From NCBI GenBank assembly GCA_942159475.1, contig OW804096.1, forward strand, positions 141,349,442 through 141,413,441: a DNA stretch of 64,000 nt, read 5' to 3'. Below are positions 56,091-64,000 of the stretch, piece after piece. The position numbers were made by a program, and so were the translations under genes. Under the pieces are notes generated by a model. That model had not been told where the DNA came from and searched no databases. It saw only the letters and a list, made by a program, of their open reading frames with translations. The stretch's first letter is position 1. The number at the start of each line of letters is the position of its first letter. This DNA is from Sthenelais limicola. Its lineage: Eukaryota > Annelida > Polychaeta > Phyllodocida > Sigalionidae.

Positions 56091-56169
56091 GAGGCTAGTT
56101 TCTCCTCATATTTCCGGGTTTACTCTCACTATAATAGGCTTTCACTTAGGCAGAAGAAGGTGTGCATTT

Positions 56170-56395
56170 GGGTCAGATTTTCTGAAAATGCACAATCTAC
56201 AGTTCTACACATCTACCAAATTCTGGTAAATTAGGGATGAAAATTGGTAAATACTAGGTATATTCTGTATTGTATTCATTAAATAAATCTGTCTGGTTAT
56301 GTTGAACTGTATTTTGAACCTGATTTTCGTCTTAAATGTGGTTTATTTGAGAGGATTGGGGAAGGCCAATTGTACATTTTCCGAAGATCTGACCC
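56170..56395 (-). mobile_element. M1 element, subfamily B
   Basis: 226 bp; flanked by exact ATTT duplications. Confidence 0.94.
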
Positions 56396-56728
56396 ATTTA
56401 ATTGTTTGACATTCATTAAGTACTATCCAGCTATTCATAGCACTATTAAGGCTAAGCTCAATATGCATTATTATATGCTTCCTGCCTAAATGGTAGTAAT
56501 CAATCATCCAATGACCTTCCAACAAAGGCTTTCCTTGTTCAACGCAGATTTCTTTTGTACAATAATCTTTTGTTGCGAGCTCACACCCTTTAGACCCTGC
56601 TCTTTGTTTCTAAAACTCGTTTAACTTGTTGGGCTAAATTATGCAGAGAGTGGAATAAAAGCATAACGTAAGGTTGGATTTGCGGTTTAGAAATTATCCT
56701 ATGGACCAGGTTGACACTATAATTATAT

Positions 56729-57135
56729 GGGTCAGATTTTCAGAAAATGCACAATTTAGTTGTACACATCCATTAAATTCTGCTAAATTAGAGTGAAGAT
56801 TGATAAGATAAGATAAGATAAGAAGTTGTTTATTGTCTTAATACAAGGCACAGGTACAGGTACAGAGGGGTACGAATGAGTAAAGTATTTAAAAAAGACA
56901 AAAGGTCGACATACCTATATGATGCTACAAGGCACCATTTCTTCCAGCTGTTACCCGAATTTCGAATAGCTAGAAGATAAATACTAGGTATATCTGAATA
57001 TATTCTGTATTGTATTCAGTCCATAAATATGTTTGGTTATGTTGAACTGTACTTTAAACCTGATTTTTGTCCTAAATGTGGGATATTTGAGAGGATTGGT
57101 AAGGGCTAGTTTTACATTTTCTGACGATCTGACCC
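56729..57135 (-). mobile_element. M1 element, subfamily B, interrupted
   Basis: Complete at both ends; split at 56807-56975 by a retroposon. Confidence 0.9.
56807..56975 (-). mobile_element. Retroposon 3' end with TTATC tail nested in M1
   Basis: On the minus strand it ends ...AGACAATAAACAACTTC followed by TTATC units. GATAA flanks both sides. The body contains GTACCTGTACCTGTGCC. Confidence 0.65.
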
Positions 57136-57439
57136 ATTTATGAAACAGGGCCTTGTCCATACAAGACCCTCCTAATGCAGTGGGTAGTGAGGTCAAACAC
57201 CAAAGTCAATAGGCTTAGGTTAAGTAAGCTAGTTCAGAAGTCGTTAAATACTCCACTCCAAACGACTAATGAAGGGAATTTGGTGTCCTTATTTGTAAAG
57301 CCATCGAGCAGGAAAGATCGTGTGCAAATTAAGTTAGGATTATTGGAGAATGTTCTCTCCTTTTTCTACACCCTCTTCTCAGGAAATCACCAGCTCTTTT
57401 TATTCAAATGGCCATGTCTGTATAGACCCAGAGCCTTTC

Positions 57440-57600
57440 GGATGAGAATGGTACGTCAGTGATTGGACGCCTACTGCTTTAATGGATTTCCTGGCTCTGG
57501 AGCAGGCGTCCTAATGGGCTTATAATGATATTTTACGGGTTGGAGCGAGAGGCTTTCCCTCAGTTTGGAGGGACCCTCTCAATTCTGAGCTTAGACTGAT
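57440..57600 (+). repeat. Repeat D copy, longest
   Basis: GAATGGTACGTCAGTGATTG, GACGCCTACTGC, GGAGCAGGCGTCCTAATGG, GGTTGGAGCGAGAGGCTTTC and a tail ending TTAGACTGATC. Confidence 0.7.
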
Positions 57601-57991
57601 CCCAGAAAAAGATTTAATATTTTTTTAAGATTTAAGATATTTTAATTCAGACAGACATAATTTTAGACAAATGTGGTTATTTATCACGATATTGATAATC
57701 AGGCGTGTGATTGATAGATTGATTCAATTTTCTATTCTATTAATAGAGAAAATGGAAAAAATTATATTACCTGCATTAGTTTCAATACGAATTGAGATAA
57801 AGATCTAAATTTCCTAGCTCCGAGGTATATTCGGTATTATTCACAAGTTATTGTCATTTAGAGAATATGAAAACTGAACCTCCTTTTTGCTTTGATTAGC
57901 CAGTAGGTGTTAAATGTTAATGGGTAGAATAAAATAAATTCAAAGTCATATATGGTACCTGACATACCATATTATTTATCATTTTCCAGTC

Positions 57992-58610
57992 CAATAGGCG
58001 ATTTGCATGCCTCACTGCGCATTTCTACTGCAGTGCATCCTGTGAGTGATTGTGTTGAAATCTGACATGATATTTCGATAAAAATCGTTATCAAAAATTG
58101 GAAGAATGTTTTTACCAATATCACAGTTTGTATAAATGATCTATGAAAACCAAATGCATGATGGGAAAGATGGAGAGTTGTGTCATGGAAACATGTATGA
58201 CAGTTGGATATTGACATTACAGCACCAATACATATCACATGCTGAACTCGACATGTTTTCTATGAATTTTAGACTCTACCATTAGACCCACAATTCCATG
58301 CGAATCAAGATTCAAAATAGCAGAGCTGGAAGAGTAATGTGTAAGAAATATGTGTATAACGCAGCTCACGTTTTGGTGTCAGCATTGTGTGAATTTTATT
58401 AGAAAGAAAAGTTTCAGATGAAAATGTATTATCTAAGAGTCAGTGGAAAGTAAAGAAAATCTAAAAAAAAAATAAAAAAAACATAAGGGACGCCAAACGA
58501 ATGTCAGTTAGAATTGTAAGAGCCTCGTTGGCAGGATATATTGAATAAAACCTTTTAAAAAAAAAAAAAAGATTCAAAATTGCGGCTAAGCAAGTCCTCT
58601 ATTACTAGAT
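57992..58610 (+). mobile_element. M3 element split by a retroposon
   Basis: From CCAATAGGCGATTTGCATG to AGATTCAAAAT at 58318; after the insertion AGATTCAAAATTGCGGCTAA and a right end TCCTCTATTA. Confidence 0.88.
58319..58570 (+). mobile_element. Retroposon with poly-A tail and 11-bp target duplication
   Basis: Inserted in M3. AGATTCAAAAT occurs at both edges; the insert ends AATAAAACC then a 16-nt A-rich tail. These are signs of target-primed reverse transcription. The 5' part has no recognised coding sequence, so a truncated LINE end or SINE. Confidence 0.82.
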
Positions 58611-58940
58611 GTAATAGATAGCATGTATCAACCATATTACCCATACCATATTCAGCCATGAGCCCACCCAAGGGCCATATCATATTCACTCCGGTAGGAA
58701 ACATTAGCCAATTCTTGGATGGCAATTTAGGGAATATTAGAAATAGGAACTGTAGAGAGAAGGGGATAGCTAATTATCCTTGAGACTGGTCTCAGGATAC
58801 CAGAAATCAAGACTAGTCGAGCATTACAGATTGGCGACTAGGGAGAGGCATGTCAGTGCGTCTCGCTTGTCCTGTTTCATAAGTGATCTGGACTGACATG
58901 GCTAGGTCTAGATGTGGCCTTGCCCACCACGTGTATGTAA

Positions 58941-59175
58941 GGGTCAGATTTTCAGAAAATGGACAATTGGCAGCTGTACACATTTAGTAAATTCTGCTGA
59001 ATAAGGTGGCAATTTGGTCAATACTAGGTAAATTCGAGTATAGTTGGCATTGCATTGATATTAGCAATCGGTTTGGTTTAGTTGAACTGTATTTTGAACT
59101 TTATGTATATCTAAAATTTGGGTTATTTGAGAGGATTGGTGAAGGTGAATTGTACATTATCTGAAGATCAGACCC
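58941..59175 (-). mobile_element. M1 element, subfamily A
   Basis: Exactly 235 bp; flanks GTAA and ATAT differ. Confidence 0.92.
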
Positions 59176-59206
59176 ATATAAGGGTTGTTTAACGTGATGC
59201 CAGTAT

Positions 59207-59603
59207 GTAATATGTTTTAAAAAAATGAGTCATAAGTCGCAAAAATTATATTTTTCAAACTGCTTATTTACAAGATGTATTGAAATGTTTGAATAGTTTG
59301 TCACTTATAGCCCTATCGATTGATGTATCAAATTTTGGTACATTGTATAAAATATATCATTCCTTTTAAAGGTCCTCATATGTAGTATATTTAGTTACTT
59401 TACATGTAATTGTCCATTGTAATCGTAATATGTCACACTTTTCTTTAAAAGATAGATATATCAATCTTAAAAATATTGAAACACTTCTTAGATGTCCTAC
59501 AGTTTACTATCATTGGACTCGCCTTGGTCGCCTCTTTTTAAATATGATGAAAATGAGGTTAATTTTTGGCGACTTGTGACCTTAATTTCCTAAAACACAT
59601 CAC
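59207..59603 (-). mobile_element. M2 element, full length
   Basis: 397 bp; left end decayed (GTAATATGTTTTAAAAAAAT), right end ATTTCCTAAAACACATCAC. Confidence 0.82.
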
Positions 59604-59684
59604 ATATGAGTTTAGATTAAAGCTGCACCATCAGCTATAATCTTACCAAATGTACTCATATTTTGACTTATGGTCGAAACTATA

Positions 59685-59906
59685 AGAAAATGAATCATTC
59701 TCAATATACCACATTTCCCAAATAACCCAAATTTAAGCCAGAAATTAGGTTTAAAATACAGATCAATATAACCAGACAGATCGTGGAATCCCCCGAATTC
59801 AAATAAAGTCAGATACACCAAGTAACTATCATTTTGCTAGGGTAATTTAGCAGAATTTACTAAATGCGTAGAGCTGCCGATTATACATTTTGTGACGATC
59901 TGACCC
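59685..59906 (+). mobile_element. M1 element, B/A-like, left end decayed
   Basis: AATAACCCAAATTTAAGCCA to TTTTGTGACGATCTGACCC. It follows a GCACCATCAGC repeat fragment at 59625. Confidence 0.75.
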
Positions 59907-60114
59907 TTATAGGACTGAATTTAAAATAATATGTAAGTTATATATATACATATTTTATAGGACATCGCCTGATTCTTACTCTAATATTCTGAAAAAATAG
60001 GAAAAACACCCCTTTTTATCATTCATTCAGTTCCATTCCAACCCAGGCTATTCAACACTATCACGATTTGATATATCTGTTGTCCATGGATGGGGAAGGG
60101 AGTGGATGGTAGAT

Positions 60115-60212
60115 GTCCTAACAGTAGTCCAGCAGGCTAATGTCCAGCGGGGTAATGTCCACTAGGCTATATCCAGCGGGTAAATGTCCAGCGGGTAAAT
60201 GTCCAGCGGGAA
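60115..60212 (+). repeat. Minisatellite, about 18-bp unit
   Basis: TAATGTCCAGCGGG and variants repeat about six times. Confidence 0.85.
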
Positions 60213-60495
60213 GTTAACCGAAAATCAAAAAATCTCTTTCAAATTGTACTGCTTTGGGAACAAATCCTGTACTCCATGATTCCCCCTAGAAAACGACTAC
60301 AGCGCCAAATCCTAGTAGTGGCGGGAAATGATTGCTGTAGAGTGGACTAACCATTGCGACAGCCGTCAAACGTATCGCGATCAATGGCGATCACATAGAT
60401 GGACGATTGTGGGCCGCCGAGTGAAAAGGGCAGACGACAATTGTAGTAGGGTCAGGGGGATAAGGGGGCTAGCAACACAATCTCCTAGCTTAGAT

Positions 60496-60730
60496 GGGTC
60501 AGATTTTCAGAAAATGTACAATTGGCAGCTCTACACATTTAGTAATTTCTGCTAAATTCTGCTAAAAAAAGATAGATTTTGGGTTTATCTGAGTATATTT
60601 GGTATCACATTGATTTAAAGTATCAGTTCTGTTATGTTAAACTGCATCGCGAAGCTCATTTTTGTCTTAAATGTGGGTTATTTGAGAGGATTGGTGAAGG
60701 CGAATTGTACATTTTCTGAAAATCCGACCA
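60496..60730 (-). mobile_element. M1 element, subfamily C
   Basis: 235 bp; AGAT duplications with right end GACCA. Confidence 0.93.
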
Positions 60731-60777
60731 AGATAATAGCAGACTTTACATGCACAACATCGTGATTGATAATATGT

Positions 60778-61012
60778 GGGTCATATTTTTAGAAAATGTA
60801 CAATTGGCAGCTGTACACATTTAGTAAATTCTGCTAAATTAGGCAGTAATTTGGCCAATACTAGGTAAATTCGAGTATATTTGGCATTGCATTGATTTTA
60901 GCAACCTGTTTGGTTAGGTTGAACTGTCTTTCGAACTTTATTTTCGTCTGAAATTTGGGTTATTTGAGAAAATAGGCGAAGTTGAATTGTACATTTTCTG
61001 AAGATCTGACCC
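60778..61012 (-). mobile_element. M1 element, subfamily A
   Basis: Exactly 235 bp; flanked by exact ATGT duplications. Confidence 0.95.
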
Positions 61013-61140
61013 ATGTCATGTGTAACAGGACATGTTTTTGTTAGGTTTGGGCAAGCCACCTTACCCTGAATTGTCGCACTACAATTTAACCTGTCAGTTT
61101 TAGACTGTTGAAGGTATAAACATATAGCTGTCAACAATGG

Positions 61141-62008
61141 TAGAATTAAGTTTTAAGTTGCAAAAATTATGTTTTAAGAAGTGTTTTATTCACAAGAACT
61201 CTGCGTAGGAATAGTTTGATTGTTCTGATATTTACTCCTAGCAATATCACTAGATGTACCATAATTCTGCAAGATTGCATATCACATTATGCTCTGAGAA
61301 CAACGCATCTAGAGTGAGTTATGCACAGTGCTTATCACTAGTGACTTACGTGTCATAGTCATGGCAACCAATGCATTGTATTACCATGTTTAGCGCCAAT
61401 ATTCAACTTTCTTTTAAATATTTCTATTGGCCTTAAATTTAACATCACTGATCTTTAAGAGTTAGACAATATGCATGACTAACAAATGTAGTTCTTTGGA
61501 GCGTGAATATTGCACGAGTTGCATAGGAACAAGTGCAATATTAAGAGTGCTCGCTTCTGTCCTGACTTCTATAATGACAGGACTTGCTGAGAGTGTTTTG
61601 TTCGTATCTCGACTTCTCTTCAATATATTCCAATTGTTATTCAAATGGACATATATGTAGAAGGCTCCGTCCAATTCAGGACTGCATGACTAGAAATTGG
61701 ATAATGCACAATCTACAATGTATCTAGAGTGATTTACGCATAGTGCGTATTTCACTAGAGATTTACTCGGGGTTGTCATAGCAACCAATCTGTTTTTTGT
61801 CAAGATTATAGGTAAATTTCAAACTCAATTTGTTTCTATTGTCATGATTGAAAGCATGTATAACAAATCTGTTAACTAACTAATTAGTTTCAGAGGCTTA
61901 GAATATACGCAACTTGTCCAATATTCATGCTCCTTCAACCAACTCTTTAGTTAACCTGTTAGTCCATTTTGTGCGACTTATGACATATTTTCCTAAAACA
62001 CATCACAT
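61141..62008 (-). mobile_element. M2 ends around an unrelated interior
   Basis: The left end (TTAAGTTTTAAGTTGCAAAA, then TTATTCACAAGAACTCTG) and right end (GCGACTTATGACATATTTTC then CTAAAACACATCAC) lie 870 bp apart. The inside is mostly non-M2 and holds a local duplication. Confidence 0.55.
61295..61790 (+). repeat. Local tandem duplication
   Basis: ATCTAGAGTGAGTTATGCAC... GTCATGGCAACCAATG at about 61308-61373 recurs, diverged, at about 61721-61790 (ATCTAGAGTGATTTACGCAT... GTCATAGCAACCAAT). Confidence 0.65.
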
Positions 62009-62010
62009 AG

Positions 62011-62369
62011 GGGTCAGATTTTCAGAAAACGCACAATCTACAGTTTTACACATGTCTCAAATTCTGCTAGATTAGAGTGAAGATTGATAAGTACTTGGTA
62101 TATCTGAGTATGTTCTGTATTGTATTCATTCAATAACTCTGTCTGGTTAGGTTGAACTGTATTTTGAACCTGATTTTCGACTTAGAATTGGGACATTTGA
62201 GAGGATTAGTGAAGGCCAATTGTACGTTTTCTGAAGATCTGACTTGTATTCATTCAATAAATCTGTCTGGTAATGTTGAACTCTATTTTGAACCTGATTT
62301 TTGCCTTAAAATTGGGTTATTTGAGAGGATTGGTGAAGACCAACTATAGGTTTTCTGACGATCTGACAC
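62011..62369 (-). mobile_element. M1 subfamily B, full copy fused to a partial second copy
   Basis: A complete B element (62011-62244) runs directly into a second B element lacking its first 90 bp (from TGTATTCATTCAATAAATC) and ending at 62369. It is joined inside the terminal repeat. Confidence 0.9.
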
Positions 62370-62390
62370 ATATGAGTTTAGCCCACGTCG

Positions 62391-62418
62391 CTGGCCTTGA
62401 TTCCCCGATCAAGGCCAA
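62391..62418. repeat. Short perfect hairpin
   Basis: TTGGCCTTGAT-type stem: GGCCTTGAT and ATCAAGGCC pair perfectly around a six-base loop. It is not a histone stem-loop. Confidence 0.6.
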
Positions 62419-63067
62419 CCAGCATATCGGTTCAAAACACGAGACAAAAATTACTTTCCTTCCGGACACATTGTTAACCCAGAAATAAACAAAAACAAAC
62501 TAGTTTAATCTAAACAGTACCTTTATATCTATCTCTGGACACATGTTTGATAATATAATAACCTCTTAAAACTAGTTCATCTCATGATTTCCGGGCACAC
62601 TGAGTCCCGTCAAGATTTGATTTTGTAAATATTTTATTAAGGACTAATAAACATTTTTATACATCGAGCATAAATATTCTCCCTGATTTTGTATGGTTAC
62701 AAACGTATAATTATTTCTAATATAATGTTTAAATATATCTCATTTTCCGCATTACTAATTATATTTTATACAAATTATACAGTAAGTCAGTAAAAAACGA
62801 GACAAATCAATATATTATACCAATATATTATGTATTTTCAGTATATATTCAGCCTGCGACATTAGAAATAACCCTCCACCCACGCCGTGCTCCACACATA
62901 ACCCTTTATACAACAATAGAATGGGCGTTTCCAATGAAATCAATTGTTGCTCCCCTGACAGGGAAGGTCAAGGCCTTTAGTTAACCTGTATTTAATTGCT
63001 AATGTCACTATCAATGCTTAAATCTGCATTCATACCATTATTATATGATATGTTCTTCACGACTTAA
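62419..63067. other. Intergenic, no gene seen
   Basis: AT-rich; 62870-62990 is of higher complexity with two ACAATAG/ATTGTT-type motifs. Confidence 0.35.
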
Positions 63068-63301
63068 GGGTCAGATTTTCAAAAATGTACCATTGGCAGC
63101 TGTACACATTTAGGAAATTTTGCTAAATTAGGCTGAAACATAGTCAATACTTGGTATATCTGAATATATTTCGTATTGGGTTGAGTCTAGCAATCTGTTT
63201 GGTTAGGTTGAACTGTATTTTTAACTTTATTTTTATCTGAAATGTGGGTTCTTTGAGAGGAGTTGCGAAGGTGAATTGTACATTTTCTGAAAACTTGACC
63301 C
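63068..63301 (-). mobile_element. M1 element, subfamily A
   Basis: 234 bp; flanked by TTAA on both sides, here one of many 4-bp targets. Confidence 0.92.
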
Positions 63302-63541
63302 TTAAACATTAAACTCCACTATAGAGGTGGGAATAGAAGAGTGTATCCTATGGATGGCCACCGAAGCCGTGCATTATCAAGGGGTTAGTGGCTGATTTGA
63401 GTGTGAAACCAGAGATGTGATTGCTTTTAGAGGGTCGAGGCAAGGTCAGGAGCCTCTAAAGCCGACCTTGTTGTTGATGACATATTATCAACAGCCTCCA
63501 CCCTCTCCTGGATGACAGTCATTAGACCTATACTATCATAT

Positions 63542-63766
63542 GGGTCAGATTTTCAGAAAATGTACAATTAGCAGTTGTACACATTTACTAAATTCTCCTA
63601 AATTAGGCTGAAAAATGAAGAATACCAGGTATATCTGAGTATATTCCGTATCACATTGATTTAAAGTATCAGTTCTGTTATGTTAAACTGCATTTTGAAA
63701 CTCATTTTCGTGGTTATTTGAGAGGATTGGTGAAGGTGAATTGTACATTTTCTGAAAATCTGACCC
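63542..63766 (-). mobile_element. M1 element, subfamily C
   Basis: 225 bp; flanks ATAT and ATAA; 10 bp missing before the GGTTATTTGAGAGG block. Confidence 0.92.
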
Positions 63767-63785
63767 ATAACGTGGTGACCGATTC

Positions 63786-63826
63786 GGGTCAGATTTTCAG
63801 AAAATGCACAATCTACAGTTCTACAG
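63786..63826 (-). mobile_element. M1 subfamily B, left end only
   Basis: GGGTCAGATTTTCAGAAAAT then GCACAATCTACAGTTCTACA, after which the match stops. Confidence 0.8.
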
Positions 63827-64000
63827 TTGCTTTTGATCTCTCTCCAACAACAGTAAATATGTTGTCTTGATTAAAATTCAATGTTTTTATTTTAAACATC
63901 AATAATTAAAAATCCTCAAAGGTCACGTTGTGGTATTCGGCAGATTCGGAATAAAGGGATTTGGGGGATTTAGAATCAACCAAAAGACATTGGTATGACC

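Noticed and set aside
17333..63800. Many 60-95 aa reading frames containing phrases such as SSENVQLAF, GSDFQKMYNWQL or GYLRGLVKANCTFSE
   Set aside because: These are translations of M1 terminal repeats and interiors in various frames. They occur in both orientations, are broken differently in each copy and do not form a gene.

Overview
This window is intron-containing, AT-rich animal genomic DNA. It has one convincing protein-coding gene; almost everything else is dispersed repeats. The gene, on the minus strand in six exons between 3568 and 9494, encodes a seven-transmembrane protein ending in a perfect TYhhhhhQF signature (TYFFLLLQF). That marks the gustatory-receptor-like (GRL) branch of the insect chemoreceptor superfamily, which also occurs in molluscs, annelids, ambulacrarians, cnidarians and placozoans. 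The repeat background looks like a marine invertebrate, perhaps a mollusc or ambulacrarian, but the species cannot be fixed from sequence alone.

Layout: 1-957 is a diverged copy of about 10039-11130, the 5' flank of the GRL gene. A second GRL gene is therefore predicted just left of the window. 3568-9494 is the GRL gene, with two M2 elements and a tandem repeat in its introns. From about 11.9 kb to the end (52 kb) no gene was found. About a quarter of that stretch is one family of short non-autonomous DNA transposons, called M1 here: mostly about 235 bp, ends GGGTCAG...CTGACCC, 4-bp target duplications, three subfamilies A, B and C, in both orientations.

Other repeats: M2 (about 400 bp, ends GTGATSYGTTT...AAAACRSATCAC, 4-bp duplications); M3 (about 350 bp, ends CAATAGGGG...CCCCTATTG); single foldback elements at 39027 and 45883; four copies of a repeat called D; several retroposon 3' ends with AATAAA and poly-A or short-motif tails; minisatellites, including a 38-bp purine repeat at 41.5-42.0 kb; a palindrome-rich insertion at 35.1-36.2 kb; and a GC-rich promoter-like patch at 51.8-52.2 kb. 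Nested insertions (M1 in M3, M2 in M2, retroposons in M1 and M3, a TTAA foldback in M1) give exact element boundaries and a relative order of events.

Orientation of repeats is by convention. M1 is called + when it reads CCTTCACCAATCCTC near its left end, and - when it reads GGCAGCT or CTACAGTT there. M2 is + when the AAGTTTG/AGTAAAGTAACTAAATATACTCC stretch reads left to right. Most short open reading frames in 11-64 kb are translations of these repeats, not genes.
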